A stretch of DNA of 64,000 nt from Pseudomonas leptonychotis (GCF_004920405.1 NZ_RFLV01000003.1:62001-126000), one strand, 5' to 3'. Counted from the stretch's first letter, positions 24,738-34,887 are shown. The notes: a model not told the origin generated them from the letters alone. Translations and numbers: made by a program.

Positions 24738-24757
24738 CTTTAGTGGACACACTAAAG
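24738..24757 (-). repeat. 8-bp inverted repeat upstream of the carA terminator
   Basis: CTTTAGTG and CACTAAAG are separated by 4 bases, 20 bases before the terminator stem. It could be an operator or an upstream leader hairpin. No convincing promoter was found in the adjacent ~100 bases. Confidence 0.45.
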
Positions 24758-24842
24758 CAGAAAGCTTACAGGAAACTGCCTTTTTGGTCCACCACCGGTG
24801 CGACTAAGACCCAGGCAAAAGCCACTACTGCGACAGAATGCC

Positions 24843-25691
<849 letters not shown>

Positions 25692-25722
25692 TCAGCCGCA
25701 CCGCACAACTTGCCGCCCGAGG

Positions 25723-26847
25723 TTACAGGTCGCCAAAGAAGCGCTTAACACCCTCGAACCAGCCATTGGCCTTCGGCGAGTGCGAGCTATTGCCCTCCAG
25801 GGTTTTGCGGAACTCGTCCAACAGCTCGCGCTGACGCTTATCAAGATTGACCGGGGTTTCCACCGCCACCTTGCACATCAGATCGCCCGCACCACCACCG
25901 CGCACCGGGGCCACGCCCTTGCCGCGCAAACGGAACATCTTGCCGGTCTGGGTGCCTTCAGGGATTTTCAGTTTGACCCGACCGTCCAGGGTTGGCACTT
26001 CCAGTTCGCCACCCAGGCCTGCATCAGCAAAGCTGATCGGTACTTCGCAATACAGGTGCTTACCGTCGCGCTGGAAGATCGCATGCTCGCGCACATTCAC
26101 CACAACGTACAGATCGCCCGCAGGGCCACCCATCGCACCCGCCTCGCCCTCCCCGGTCAGACGGATGCGGTCACCGGTATCAACGCCCGCTGGCACTTTC
26201 ACCGACAGGGTTTTGCTTTCTTCCACACGCCCCTGACCATGGCACGAGCCGCACGGGTCAGTGATCATCTTGCCGCTGCCATGGCAGCGTGGGCAGGTTT
26301 GCTGCACCGAGAAGAAGCCTTGCTGCATGCGCACCTGGCCAATACCGCCACAGGTGGTGCAGGTGACTGGCGCCGTGCCTTTTTTCGCACCCGAGCCATC
26401 GCATGGCTTGCAGTTGACCAGCGTCGGTACGCGAATGGTCACCGTGGTGCCGCGCACAGCCTCCTCCAGATCCAACTCCAAGGTATAACGCAGGTCGCTG
26501 CCACGCTGCGCGCCACCACGCTGGCCGCCACGCTGGCCACCAAAGAAGTCACTGAATACATCACCGAAGATGTCGGAGAAATTCGCCCCGCCTGGGCCGC
26601 CACCGCCGCCACCCATTTGCGGATCAACACCGGCGTGGCCGTATTGATCGTACGCCGAACGTTTGGCCGCATCGGACAGCACTTCGTAAGCCTCGTTGGC
26701 TTCCTTAAACTTCTCTTCCGAGGCTTTGTCGTCGGGATTGCGGTCCGGGTGATGCTTCATGGCCAGGCGGCGATAAGCCTTTTTCAGCTCCGCCTCACTG
26801 ACACCGCGCTCAACACCGAGCACCTCATAAAAGTCACGTTTAGCCAT
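25723..26847 (-). CDS. dnaJ: Chaperone protein DnaJ
   Basis: 374 residues. The Hsp40 co-chaperone stimulates DnaK ATPase and delivers unfolded clients. An N-terminal J domain carries the HPD motif ([10 protein letters not shown]) and is followed by a Gly-rich linker. The zinc domain has four CxxCxGxG-type repeats ([32 protein letters not shown]). Two C-terminal beta domains close the protein. It follows dnaK after ~120 bases that hold two palindromes. Confidence 0.98.
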   Translation of the reverse strand: MAKRDFYEVLGVERGVSEAELKKAYRRLAMKHHPDRNPDDKASEEKFKEANEAYEVLSDAAKRSAYDQYGHAGVDPQMGGGGGGPGGANFSDIFGDVFSDFFGGQRGGQRGGAQRGSDLRYTLELDLEEAVRGTTVTIRVPTLVNCKPCDGSGAKKGTAPVTCTTCGGIGQVRMQQGFFSVQQTCPRCHGSGKMITDPCGSCHGQGRVEESKTLSVKVPAGVDTGDRIRLTGEGEAGAMGGPAGDLYVVVNVREHAIFQRDGKHLYCEVPISFADAGLGGELEVPTLDGRVKLKIPEGTQTGKMFRLRGKGVAPVRGGGAGDLMCKVAVETPVNLDKRQRELLDEFRKTLEGNSSHSPKANGWFEGVKRFFGDL

Positions 26848-26890
26848 AAGTCTTCAACACCTTAAAATCGTCTACTCCAGACACGCCAAC

Positions 26891-26948
26891 GCGGGAGCAA
26901 GCTCCCGCGCGGCGAATCATGCCGGGCGCAACTCGCGCCACGCCCGGC
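26891..26948. repeat. Two palindromes between dnaK and dnaJ (possible REP-like)
   Basis: GCGGGAGC/GCTCCCGC with a 2-base loop (26891-26908) is followed by GCCGGGCG/CGCCCGGC with a 12-base loop (26921-26948). The first resembles the core palindrome of pseudomonad REP elements (GGAGCnAGCTCC). Neither has a T-run, so they may act as mRNA stabilisers rather than terminators. Confidence 0.4.
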
Positions 26949-26969
26949 CAGAACGGCATAAGCTTGCGC

Positions 26970-28886
26970 TTACTTGTTGTCTTTAACTTCTTCGAACTCA
27001 GCGTCGACTACATCATCACCTGCGTCCTGAGCTTGCTCAGCGCCTTGCTCAGCAGCACCTGGCTGCGGCTGCTCGGCATACATCTTCTGCGCCAGCGGAG
27101 CAGTGACTTCGGACAGCGCGGTCATCTTGGCTTCGATATCAGCCTTGTCGTCGCCTTTAACCGCCACTTCCAGTGCGCTCAGCGCAGTTTCGATGGCTGC
27201 CTTCTCATCAGCAGTGGCTTTGTCGCCTGCTTCAGTGATCATCTTGCGAGTGGCGTGTACCAGTTGGTCGCCCTGGTTACGCGCAGTAGCCAGCTCTTCG
27301 AACTTGCGGTCTTCCTCGGCATTAACCTCGGCGTCACGCACCATCTGCTCGATTTCTTCCTCGGAGAGACCGGAGTTGGCCTTGATCACGATGGACTGAG
27401 TCTTGCCGGTGGCCTTGTCTTTCGCGCCAACGTGCAGGATGCCGTTAGCGTCGATGTCGAAGGTCACTTCGATCTGCGGTACGCCACGCGGTGCTGGCGG
27501 AATCTCAGCCAAGTCGAACTTGCCCAGCGACTTGTTACCGCTGGCCTGCTTACGCTCGCCCTGCAGCACGTGAATAGTCACAGCGCCTTGGTTGTCGTCG
27601 GCAGTCGAGAACACTTGCGATTTCTTGGTTGGAATCGTGGTGTTCTTCTCGATCAGCGCGGTCATCACGCCGCCCATGGTTTCGATACCGAGGGTCAGCG
27701 GGCTAACGTCGAGCAGCAGCACGTCTTTCACATCACCCGAGAGTACTGCGCCTTGGATAGCGGCACCCATGGCCACGGCTTCGTCCGGGTTAACGTCTTT
27801 ACGCGCTTCTTTACCGAAGAACTCGGTGACCAGCTTCTGCACCAACGGCATACGGGTCTGACCGCCGACCAGGATCACGTCGTTGATCGCGCCAACGTCG
27901 ATACCAGAGTCTTTCAATGCGATGCGGCAAGGTTCGATGGTGCGCTGAACCAGGTCTTCTACCAGCGCTTCAAGCTTGGCGCGGGAGATTTTTACGTTCA
28001 AGTGCTTAGGACCGCTGGCGTCTGCTGTGATGTATGGCAGGTTCACATCGGTCGAATTGCTCGAAGACAGTTCGATCTTGGCTTTCTCAGCGGCTTCTTT
28101 CAGGCGCTGCATCGCCAGCGGGTCACCCTTAAGGTTCATGCCGCTTTCTTTCTTGAATTCGTCAACGAGGTAGTCGATCAGACGAATATCGAAGTCTTCA
28201 CCGCCGAGGAAAGTGTCGCCGTTAGTGGCCAACACTTCGAACTGGTGCTCACCGTCGACTTCAGCGATTTCAATTACGGAAACGTCGAACGTACCGCCAC
28301 CCAGGTCATAAACGATCACGGTGTGATCGCCCTTGGCCTTGTCCATACCGTAAGCCAGTGCGGCTGCGGTTGGCTCGTTGATGATGCGCTTAACGTCCAG
28401 ACCAGCAATACGGCCGGCATCTTTAGTGGCCTGACGCTGGCTGTCGTTGAAGTAAGCCGGAACGGTAATCACCGCTTCGGTCACCGCTTCACCGAGGTAG
28501 TCTTCGGCGGTCTTCTTCATCTTTTTCAGAATTTCAGCCGAGATCTGTGGCGGTGACATTTTCTGGCCGTTCACTTCAACCCAAGCATCGCCGTTATCTG
28601 CCTTGGAAATCTTGTAAGGCACCATCTGGATGTCTTTCTGCACGACTTCTTCGTCAAAACGACGACCGATCAGACGCTTTACCGCGTACAGCGTGTTGTG
28701 CGGATTGGTCACTGCTTGGCGCTTGGCCGACTGACCGACCAGAATCTCGCCATCATTGGCGTAGGCAATGATCGACGGCGTGGTGCGTGCACCTTCGGCG
28801 TTTTCAATAACTTTGGCTTTGCCGTTTTCTAGAACGGAGACGCAGGAGTTAGTGGTCCCCAGGTCGATACCGATAATTTTGCCCAT
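26970..28886 (-). CDS. dnaK: Chaperone protein DnaK
   Basis: 638 residues. The Hsp70 ATPase and polypeptide-binding chaperone. It has the N-terminal [13 protein letters not shown] phosphate-1 motif, the [16 protein letters not shown] phosphate-2 motif and the [13 protein letters not shown] adenosine loop. The linker [19 protein letters not shown] and the substrate-binding domain with an alpha-helical lid complete it, ending in an acidic low-complexity tail. Transcription is likely from its own sigma-32 promoter (28963-28990) as well as from the grpE promoter. Confidence 0.99.
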   Translation of the reverse strand: MGKIIGIDLGTTNSCVSVLENGKAKVIENAEGARTTPSIIAYANDGEILVGQSAKRQAVTNPHNTLYAVKRLIGRRFDEEVVQKDIQMVPYKISKADNGDAWVEVNGQKMSPPQISAEILKKMKKTAEDYLGEAVTEAVITVPAYFNDSQRQATKDAGRIAGLDVKRIINEPTAAALAYGMDKAKGDHTVIVYDLGGGTFDVSVIEIAEVDGEHQFEVLATNGDTFLGGEDFDIRLIDYLVDEFKKESGMNLKGDPLAMQRLKEAAEKAKIELSSSNSTDVNLPYITADASGPKHLNVKISRAKLEALVEDLVQRTIEPCRIALKDSGIDVGAINDVILVGGQTRMPLVQKLVTEFFGKEARKDVNPDEAVAMGAAIQGAVLSGDVKDVLLLDVSPLTLGIETMGGVMTALIEKNTTIPTKKSQVFSTADDNQGAVTIHVLQGERKQASGNKSLGKFDLAEIPPAPRGVPQIEVTFDIDANGILHVGAKDKATGKTQSIVIKANSGLSEEEIEQMVRDAEVNAEEDRKFEELATARNQGDQLVHATRKMITEAGDKATADEKAAIETALSALEVAVKGDDKADIEAKMTALSEVTAPLAQKMYAEQPQPGAAEQGAEQAQDAGDDVVDAEFEEVKDNK

Positions 28887-28962
28887 CTTTACTCTCCCGA
28901 AACTTTGATAATCCCGCTGCTGTTTATTGACAGCTGCGGTAGCACTAAAACGCTTGACTGTT

Positions 28963-28990
28963 TAATGGGGGCGGCTCGGTGAATTTCAAG
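28963..28990 (-). promoter_or_regulatory. Sigma-32 heat-shock promoter for dnaK
   Basis: Minus strand: CTTGAAA-N13-CCCCATTA, nearly consensus for RpoH. The -35 element contains the grpE stop codon (TGA at 28988-28986). It gives dnaK-dnaJ a heat-shock promoter independent of grpE. Confidence 0.88.
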
Positions 28991-29555
28991 CCTGCTCATC
29001 AATCGAGGGTGGCGCTTCCACCGGAGCCTTGCTGACCACCACCATGGCGGGGCGCAACAAGCGGCCGTTGAGCATGTAGCCCTTCTGGAACACCTTGAGC
29101 ACGCTATTAGGCTCGACGCTAGTGCTTTCCTGCATTGCCATGGCCTGGTGATGCTCGGCATTGAACGGCGCACCGTGCGGGTCGATAGCATCCAACTGGA
29201 AACGCTTAAGGGTGTCGTGGAACAACTTGAGCGTCAGCTCCATGCCCTCACGCACCGCTTTGATTGCTTCGTCATCCGGACTGGATAGCTCAAGGCCGCG
29301 CTCCAGACTGTCCACCACCGGCAGCAAGTCATTGGCGAATCGCTCCAGCGCAAATTTGTGCGCTTTTTCTACATCTTGCTCGGCGCGACGGCGCACGTTC
29401 TGCAGATCGGCAGCCACACGCAGCGATTGATCCTGCGCAGCGGCCAGTTGCTCTTCCAGCGCTTGCACGCGAGCAACTAAGTCATCGCCCGCAGCGGCTT
29501 CAGCCGCTGTTTGTACATCGGGGTTCTGCGTATCCAGGGTCTGTTCGTCAGCCAT
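28986..29555 (-). CDS. grpE: Nucleotide exchange factor GrpE
   Basis: 189 residues. GrpE releases ADP from DnaK and acts as a thermosensor. The N-terminal half is a long coiled coil (residues ~25-95, including [17 protein letters not shown] and [17 protein letters not shown]) and the C-terminal half is the beta domain, ending in [17 protein letters not shown]. It is first in grpE-dnaK-dnaJ and has an excellent sigma-32 promoter ~55-80 bases upstream. The divergent neighbour is SOS-controlled recN, so the 155-base gap joins two stress regulons. Confidence 0.98.
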   Translation of the reverse strand: MADEQTLDTQNPDVQTAAEAAAGDDLVARVQALEEQLAAAQDQSLRVAADLQNVRRRAEQDVEKAHKFALERFANDLLPVVDSLERGLELSSPDDEAIKAVREGMELTLKLFHDTLKRFQLDAIDPHGAPFNAEHHQAMAMQESTSVEPNSVLKVFQKGYMLNGRLLRPAMVVVSKAPVEAPPSIDEQA

Positions 29556-29608
29556 GCGTCTCTCCTCTTAAAATTCGACGCGAGCCTCAACTCACGTGCT
29601 TGACCGGT

Positions 29609-29636
29609 ATATGGGGGCAAAAAATATGCTTTCAAG
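29609..29636 (-). promoter_or_regulatory. Sigma-32 heat-shock promoter for grpE
   Basis: Minus strand: CTTGAAA-N13-CCCCATAT, a near-perfect RpoH promoter with the same spacing as the dnaK promoter. The leader to the grpE start is ~50 bases and contains AGAGGAGAG as the ribosome-binding site. Confidence 0.93.
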
Positions 29637-29649
29637 GACAGCAGATGGA

Positions 29650-29679
29650 TTGTCAGCCCACAAAAAAACACTGTATAAA
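29650..29679 (+). promoter_or_regulatory. Sigma-70 promoter for recN
   Basis: TTGTCA (29650-29655) and TATAAA (29674-29679), 18 bases apart, ~30 bases before the recN start. The -10 element lies within the LexA site. Confidence 0.75.
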
Positions 29680-29686
29680 TAACCAG
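29671..29686 (+). promoter_or_regulatory. LexA (SOS) box of recN
   Basis: CTGTATAAATAACCAG fits CTG-N10-CAG. It covers the recN -10 element, the expected place for repression by LexA. recN is a standard SOS gene. Confidence 0.88.
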
Positions 29687-29710
29687 ACATGAACTTGGGA
29701 GGCCCTCACC

Positions 29711-31384
29711 ATGCTGGTGCACCTGTCCGTACACAACTACGCCATTGTTGAACACCTTGACCTAGAGCTAGACGCCGGCATGAGCGTGATCAGCGGCGAA
29801 ACCGGCGCAGGCAAATCCATCATGCTCGACGCCCTCGGCCTGACCCTGGGTGATCGCGCCGACAGCGGCGTGGTGCGCCCCGGTGCAGACAAAGCGGACA
29901 TCCTCGCCAGCTTCGACCTGAGCAACATTGCCGAGGCCCGCGCCTGGCTGGCGGAGCGCGACCTAGAAAACGACGGCCCGTGCATCCTGCGCCGCGTGAT
30001 AACTGCCGAAGGCCGCTCGCGGGGTTATATCAACGGTTCACCCTGCCCCCAAGGCGACCTCAAAGCCCTGGGTGAACTGTTGATCGACATCCATAACCAG
30101 CATGAACACCAATCATTGCTAAAGCCGGAGACCCACCGCCGTCTGCTCGATGAATATGCCGGCAGCCAGGAACTGGCGCGCCAAGTGCAACTCGCCGCAC
30201 AGCGCTGGAAGCAAACCAAGAATGAGCTGGAGCGTGTATCCAGCATCGGCGACGAGCAGCGCGCCCGTCATCAGCTGCTCAGCTATCAACTTGAGGAGTT
30301 GGATAATCTGGCCCTTGGCGAAAATGAACTGGAACAGCTTGAGCTGGAACACAAAAATCTGACCAACGCCGAAAGTCTGCTCAGCGCCTGCCGTCTGGTC
30401 ATTGAGCAATGCAGCGAGAATGACGCTGGCAACGTGCTGTCCGCACTCACCAACAGCCTCAACCGTCTCGGTGCCTTTCAGGGTCAGCCAGGGGCGCTCA
30501 GCGAGGCCACTAACCTGCTGGCCAGTGCGCAGATTCAGGTCGAAGAAGCCGTTGGCGAACTGAATCGCTTTCTCGATCATTTCGACGCCGACCCCGAGCG
30601 CCTACGACAGATGGAAGAGCGCTTGGATGCGATTTACACCCTGGCGCGCAAGCACCGCATACAGCCCAGTGAACTGGGCGCCAGGCAGCAGCAGTTGTTC
30701 GAAGAACTGGAAAGCCTGAATGCCGACGACCAGGCCGCTGAACGCCTGACAGACGAGCTGGCGGCCTTCGCGCGCCACTACCAAGACAAAGCGACGGAAC
30801 TCAGCACCCTGCGCAATAACGCCGCTGGCCAACTGGCCAGTGCGGTAGAAGTGGAGATGCAGACCCTCGGCATGCCGGGCGGGCGCTTCAATATCAAGCT
30901 CAGTGCCAACAGCAACAGCGAACCACACCCCAATGGCCTAGAACAGTTGGAGTTTCTGGTCAGCGCCAACCCTGGCCAACCGCTGAAAGCCCTGGCCAAG
31001 GTCGCCTCGGGTGGCGAACTGTCGCGTATCAGCCTGGCGATTCAGGTCATCACCGCGCAAACCTCGCGCGTACCTACCCTGGTCTTCGATGAGGTCGATG
31101 TCGGCATCGGCGGCCCCACCGCCGAAGTGGTCGGGCAGCTGCTACGCCGTCTCGGCGAACGCGGCCAGGTTTTGACCGTTACTCACTTGCCGCAAGTTGC
31201 TGCCCAAGGCCATCAGCATCTGTTCGTACACAAAGTGCGTGAAAGCGACGCCACACGCACCGCAGTCAGCAAACTCAGCTCGACGCAACGGGTTGAGGAA
31301 ATCGCGCGCATGCTTGGCGGTGTCGATTTGACCGAAGAATCACTTGCCCACGCGCGCCAGATGGTCGGCAGCGCTCAAGCCTGA
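29711..31384 (+). CDS. recN: DNA repair protein RecN
   Basis: 557 residues. An SMC-like ATPase that acts at double-strand breaks. The N-terminal Walker A is VISGETGAGKSIMLDALG (residues ~30-47). Two long coiled-coil regions flank a short central hinge. The C-terminal half holds the ABC signature VASGGELSRISLAIQV and Walker B TLVFDEVDVGIGG. The start ATG 29711 is preceded by TGGGAGGCCCTCACC. It is divergent from grpE, with LexA control visible in the promoter. Confidence 0.98.
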   Translation: MLVHLSVHNYAIVEHLDLELDAGMSVISGETGAGKSIMLDALGLTLGDRADSGVVRPGADKADILASFDLSNIAEARAWLAERDLENDGPCILRRVITAEGRSRGYINGSPCPQGDLKALGELLIDIHNQHEHQSLLKPETHRRLLDEYAGSQELARQVQLAAQRWKQTKNELERVSSIGDEQRARHQLLSYQLEELDNLALGENELEQLELEHKNLTNAESLLSACRLVIEQCSENDAGNVLSALTNSLNRLGAFQGQPGALSEATNLLASAQIQVEEAVGELNRFLDHFDADPERLRQMEERLDAIYTLARKHRIQPSELGARQQQLFEELESLNADDQAAERLTDELAAFARHYQDKATELSTLRNNAAGQLASAVEVEMQTLGMPGGRFNIKLSANSNSEPHPNGLEQLEFLVSANPGQPLKALAKVASGGELSRISLAIQVITAQTSRVPTLVFDEVDVGIGGPTAEVVGQLLRRLGERGQVLTVTHLPQVAAQGHQHLFVHKVRESDATRTAVSKLSSTQRVEEIARMLGGVDLTEESLAHARQMVGSAQA

Positions 31385-31403
31385 TTTAAAAGCCGCAGAA
31401 AGC

Positions 31404-31431
31404 ACAAAGGCGACCCTGGGGTCGCCTTTGT
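31404..31431. terminator. Terminator between recN and fur
   Basis: ACAAAGGCGACC and GGTCGCCTTTGT form a 12-bp stem over CTGG, between the convergent recN and fur genes. Confidence 0.85.
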
Positions 31432-31445
31432 CATGCCTGCGTCAA

Positions 31446-31850
31446 TCAGGTTTTCTTGCGTACATACAGCACAAGATTGTGATCAACCAACTCAAAACCG
31501 TGCTCTTTGACGATTTCTTTCTGGCGTTTTTCAATCTCGGCATCGAAGAACTCGATCACTTCACCGGAATCGACACAAACCATATGGTCGTGATGGCCGC
31601 TGTCCGCCAACTCGAAGACCGCATGACCGCCATCGAAGTTGTGACGAACCACCAAACCGGCCGCCTCAAACTGGGTTAATACACGGTAGACAGTCGCCAA
31701 ACCCACGTCATCGCCCGCCTCCATCAGTGCCTTGTAGACATCCTCGGCGCTCATGTGACGCTGACCGGCAGAGTCGAGCATTTGCAGTATCTTGACCCGT
31801 GGCAGGGTCACTTTCAGGCCAGCCTTGCGTAGTTCGCTATTTTCAACCAT
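31446..31850 (-). CDS. fur: Ferric uptake regulator
   Basis: 134 residues from ATG 31850 (MVENSELRKAGLKVTLPR), the usual Pseudomonas Fur length. It is a metal-responsive repressor of iron uptake genes. An N-terminal winged helix (LPRVKILQMLDSAGQRHMSAEDVYKAL is the family pattern) is followed by the dimer and metal-binding domain with SGHHDHMVCVDSGEVIEFFD. As in P. aeruginosa Fur there is a single Cys at this site rather than the enterobacterial CxxC. It is divergent from bamE, an arrangement conserved in Pseudomonas. Confidence 0.98.
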   Translation of the reverse strand: MVENSELRKAGLKVTLPRVKILQMLDSAGQRHMSAEDVYKALMEAGDDVGLATVYRVLTQFEAAGLVVRHNFDGGHAVFELADSGHHDHMVCVDSGEVIEFFDAEIEKRQKEIVKEHGFELVDHNLVLYVRKKT

Positions 31851-31947
31851 GGTCTGCTTTCTCACGGAAGCGGCTTCGCAGCTTCCTTTATTGCGGGTAT
31901 GATCCGGGGTTATATTGCCCAGCCAAGATAGTGGAAGTCGCCCACCG

Positions 31948-32460
31948 ATGCAAAAAACCAAACTCCTGCTGACCAGCCTCACCCTTACGGGGCTACTCGC
32001 ACTCGCCGGTTGTTCATTCCCCGGGGTTTATAAAATCGACATCCAACAGGGCAATGTCGTCACGCAGGACATGATAGACCAGTTGCGTCCGGGAATGACC
32101 CGTAAGCAAGTACGGTTTATCATGGGTAACCCCCTGCTCACCGACACCTTCCACGCCAACCGCTGGGATTACCTGTACAGCATTCAGCCAGGTGGCGGTG
32201 AGCGCTTGCAGGAGCGTGTCAGTGTGAACTTCGGCGCTGACGATCAGCTGGTAGGCCTGTCTGGCGACTTTATGCCGGGCGTCAGCCGCGACCAAGCGAT
32301 CCTGGGCGAAGGCAGTGGGGTGACCACGCCGCAAACAACGCAACAGGTTGAAGAAAAACCTGCTCCGGGTTCGCTGCTTGAGCAGATCCAGCGTGAAGTG
32401 GACGATGTAAAAGTCGTTCCAGTGCCAACACCAGAACCCCTGGAAAGCACTCCGCAGTAA
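31948..32460 (+). CDS. bamE: Outer membrane assembly factor BamE (OmlA)
   Basis: 170 residues from ATG 31948 ([17 protein letters not shown]). The lipobox LALAGC gives a lipoprotein with mature Cys about residue 22. The SmpA/OmlA fold is visible: [31 protein letters not shown], then [19 protein letters not shown]. BamE is a non-essential lipoprotein subunit of the BAM complex that inserts outer membrane proteins. The C-terminal ~45 residues form a Pro/Gln/Glu-rich tail outside the core fold. It shares the fur intergenic region and is followed by a strong terminator. Confidence 0.97.
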   Translation: MQKTKLLLTSLTLTGLLALAGCSFPGVYKIDIQQGNVVTQDMIDQLRPGMTRKQVRFIMGNPLLTDTFHANRWDYLYSIQPGGGERLQERVSVNFGADDQLVGLSGDFMPGVSRDQAILGEGSGVTTPQTTQQVEEKPAPGSLLEQIQREVDDVKVVPVPTPEPLESTPQ

Positions 32461-32471
32461 TATCTGCCGAC

Positions 32472-32501
32472 AAAAAAGCCCGGACATGTCCGGGCTTTTT
32501 T
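32472..32501. terminator. Bidirectional terminator after bamE
   Basis: A perfect 30-base palindrome (AAAAAAGCCCGGACA arm) lies between the convergent bamE and rnfH genes, with A and T tracts at its ends. Confidence 0.92.
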
Positions 32502-32536
32502 ATGCTCCGCCGCTCATCACGGCCGCTCTATACGCG

Positions 32537-32857
32537 TTACTGCTCGCCGCCCTCTGCTTTAGCTTGCGCCGCCTTGGCCGCACGCTGCTTGCGCACCTCT
32601 TTCGGGTCGGCAACCAATGGCCGATAAATTTCTACCCGCTCGCCGTCTTCCAGCACCCGCTCATCCGGCTTACTCACCGCCTTGCCAAAGATACCCAGCG
32701 GACTGCTGTGCAGATCCACGTCGGGGAAATGCACCTGCATGCCGGACTGCAGAGCCGCCTGCCGCACCGTACTGCCGTAAGGCAGGCTCAAGCGCAGCAA
32801 CTTCTGCTTATCCGCCAGGGCATAAACCACTTCAACCACGATATTGGGCTTATCCAT
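32537..32857 (-). CDS. rnfH: RnfH family ubiquitin-like protein
   Basis: 106 residues from ATG 32857 (MDKPNIVVEVVYALADKQK). RnfH/UPF0125 proteins have a beta-grasp, ubiquitin-like fold of unclear role. Family motifs are LPYGSTVRQAALQSGM, the LGIFGKAVS loop and the LEDGERVEIYRPLVADPKEVRKQRA C-terminus, which ends in a Lys/Ala-rich tail. The start overlaps the ratA stop by 8 bases, a coupling conserved through proteobacteria and the reason the pair was once read as a toxin-antitoxin locus. Confidence 0.95.
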   Translation of the reverse strand: MDKPNIVVEVVYALADKQKLLRLSLPYGSTVRQAALQSGMQVHFPDVDLHSSPLGIFGKAVSKPDERVLEDGERVEIYRPLVADPKEVRKQRAAKAAQAKAEGGEQ

Positions 32858-33284
32858 AAAGTTGTTTGGCCCTTTGGCAAAAGGCATCGACCAAGGTATT
32901 GGTAGCTTGATTGAACAGCGGTCCAAGCGTGGCACGCACCAGAGGGCCCGCATAATCAAAGGTCAGGTCCAGACTGATCTTGCACGCCTTGTCGCCCAAC
33001 GCCTTGAACTCCCAATGACCATATAGCTGGGTAAACGGACCCTCAACGAGATTCAAGGTAATCCGCTCACCGGGCACCAAGGTATTGGCCGTCACAAAGC
33101 GCTGACTCAATCCGGCTTTGGCGACAGCCAAGCTGGCGCGCATATGCGTTTCACTGACCTCAAGCACTTCACTGGCTGAACACCAAGGCAGAAACTGCGG
33201 GTAGCTGGCCACATCATTGACCAGATCAAACAACGCCTGCGCCGGATAAGGCAACAACGCTGAACGCTGAATATGCGTACTCAT
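32850..33284 (-). CDS. ratA: RatA/Coq10-like START domain protein
   Basis: 144 residues consisting of one START/Coq10-like domain (ALLPYPAQALFDLVNDVASYPQFLPWCSASEVLE). In E. coli RatA was reported to block 70S formation, while the related Coq10/YfjG proteins help ubiquinone function; either role is possible here. The C-terminal VRATLGPLFNQATNTLVDAFCQRA is typical. It is encoded tail-to-head with rnfH. smpB, its usual neighbour, lies ~1.6 kb away beyond an inserted transporter gene. Confidence 0.95.
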   Translation of the reverse strand: MSTHIQRSALLPYPAQALFDLVNDVASYPQFLPWCSASEVLEVSETHMRASLAVAKAGLSQRFVTANTLVPGERITLNLVEGPFTQLYGHWEFKALGDKACKISLDLTFDYAGPLVRATLGPLFNQATNTLVDAFCQRAKQLYG

Positions 33285-33318
33285 AACGCAACCACCTGGC
33301 TAAACAGAATGCCAAAAA

Positions 33319-34722
33319 TCATTTACTCAACTCGGCAACAAAGACGATCAACACCCCAATCGGCGCGACCACACGAATTAACCAATACACCACGTTGAAC
33401 AGCAGCGGGCTTTTCATCGCCAGCTCTTCACGCACCGCCTCACGCTTGAGTACCCAGCCCGCGAATACGGCAAAGGCCAGCCCACCAAGCGGCAGCAGAA
33501 TACGACTGGTCAGGTAATCGATAGTGTCGAAGAAGTTTCGCCCACCCTCGGCGCCCCACTGGAACAAGTGGAAACCATCTTCAGCGAAGACAAAAAACTT
33601 AGCCTCAGCCCCCAGGTTAAAGGACAGCACCGTACCCATGCCAACCGCCCAGCAAAGAAACGCCAGCACACTGGTCACCAGCACCCGACTGCGCTTGCTG
33701 CGCTCGACCAGATAGGCCACCGCCGGCTCCAGCATGGAGATCGATGAGGTCCAGGCGGCAATTAGCACCAAAATAAAGAACAGCGTCCCCATCACCTGAC
33801 CAAAGGCGATGTTGCCAAACGCAACCGGCAGCGTAACAAACATCAGCCCCGGCCCAGCACTCGGCTCCAACCCACCCGCAAAGACGATGGGGAACAGTGC
33901 CAAACCTGCAGTAAGAGCCACCAGGGTATCGAGAATACCGACGGTGAGGATGGTGCTGCCAATCGAGGCGTTCTTCGGCATATACGAGCCGTAGACCATG
34001 ATGGCGCCTACACCGACACTTAAGGTGAAGAAGGCATGACCCATGGCAGCCAGCACGCCATCGAGCAACCGATCAGGCTGAAAATCGAATAAGAAGTGAA
34101 AGCCCTGCATAAAATGCCCAGTGGTCATGCTGTAACCCAGCAGCACCAGCAACAACACAAACAGGAGCGGCATCATGATGCGCAAGCTGCGCTCAAGACC
34201 GGCCACCACCCCACGGGCGATAACAAAGCCAGTCAGCAGCATAAACAGCGTATGCCACAAGGTCAGTCGCCATGGGTCAGCGGTCAGCGCACCAAACGCC
34301 GCACCAGCGCCCTCGGCACTGACGCCAGCAAACTGCCCGCCGCCCATGCTGAGGATGTAATCCAGCGACCAGCCCGCCACCACACTGTAAAACGACAGGA
34401 TCAGCAGAGCGGCAACCATCCCCACCAGCGCCGCCCAGGACCATTTCGGCGAGGCGCCCGATTCAATAGCCAGGGCCTTGAGGGTATTCACCGGGCTCTG
34501 CCGGCCGCGCCGACCGATCAGGGTTTCGGCAAGCATGATCGGCAAGCCGACCATAAAGATGCACACCAGGTACATCATCACGAACGCCCCGCCGCCGTAC
34601 ATGCCGGTCATATAGGGGAATTTCCAGATATTGCCCAAGCCGACGGCCGAACCGGTCGCCGCCAGAATAAATACCCAGCGGCTGGCCCAGGCACCGTGGA
34701 TCGAAACCTTGTCGTTCGCCAT
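33319..34722 (-). CDS. Sodium-dependent transporter of the NSS/SNF family
   Basis: 467 residues with about 11-12 membrane helices. The N-terminus has the NSS signature (SRWVFILAATGSAVGLGNIW, where the GSAVGLGNIWKFPY segment shapes the Na+ and substrate site). Bacterial NSS proteins are usually Na+-coupled amino acid symporters like LeuT or MhsT; the substrate here cannot be told from sequence. It ends 34 bases upstream of the ratA start on the same strand and lies beside divergent smpB, so it interrupts or extends the ratA-smpB neighbourhood. Codon use looks like that of its neighbours. Confidence 0.93.
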   Translation of the reverse strand: MANDKVSIHGAWASRWVFILAATGSAVGLGNIWKFPYMTGMYGGGAFVMMYLVCIFMVGLPIMLAETLIGRRGRQSPVNTLKALAIESGASPKWSWAALVGMVAALLILSFYSVVAGWSLDYILSMGGGQFAGVSAEGAGAAFGALTADPWRLTLWHTLFMLLTGFVIARGVVAGLERSLRIMMPLLFVLLLVLLGYSMTTGHFMQGFHFLFDFQPDRLLDGVLAAMGHAFFTLSVGVGAIMVYGSYMPKNASIGSTILTVGILDTLVALTAGLALFPIVFAGGLEPSAGPGLMFVTLPVAFGNIAFGQVMGTLFFILVLIAAWTSSISMLEPAVAYLVERSKRSRVLVTSVLAFLCWAVGMGTVLSFNLGAEAKFFVFAEDGFHLFQWGAEGGRNFFDTIDYLTSRILLPLGGLAFAVFAGWVLKREAVREELAMKSPLLFNVVYWLIRVVAPIGVLIVFVAELSK

Positions 34723-34872
34723 GTTCGGCTAGCCCGCTCTGTTGATAAAAGACCGCGCATTGTCGGGGATTCACCAGAACGGCTCAAGCGCAGCCGACGC
34801 CATGTGGCATCAGGCGCGTAGCAAAGCTGATTTTGCCTCGTCGCACACATAGCGCCCGCGCCAGTGACTCCC

Positions 34873-34878
34873 TATAAT
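34873..34878 (+). promoter_or_regulatory. -10 element of smpB, near-leaderless start
   Basis: A perfect TATAAT ends 9 bases before the smpB ATG (34888). If used, the transcript would start within ~3 bases of the start codon, giving an almost leaderless mRNA. No good -35 is visible at the right distance (TAGCGC). Confidence 0.5.
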
Positions 34879-34887
34879 GCGCGCCCT

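Noticed and set aside
26919..28556. 545-codon open frame opposite dnaK
   Set aside because: Long antisense frames opposite dnaK are well known artefacts of codon bias; no independent signal supports it.
32850..33284. ratA-rnfH as a toxin-antitoxin pair
   Set aside because: The overlap looks like a TA locus, but RnfH is a ubiquitin-like fold and RatA a START/Coq10 protein; the pair is conserved housekeeping in proteobacteria.
34096..34821. 241-codon plus-strand frame opposite the NSS transporter
   Set aside because: Gln/His/Arg-rich with no motif, typical of an antisense frame over a membrane protein gene.
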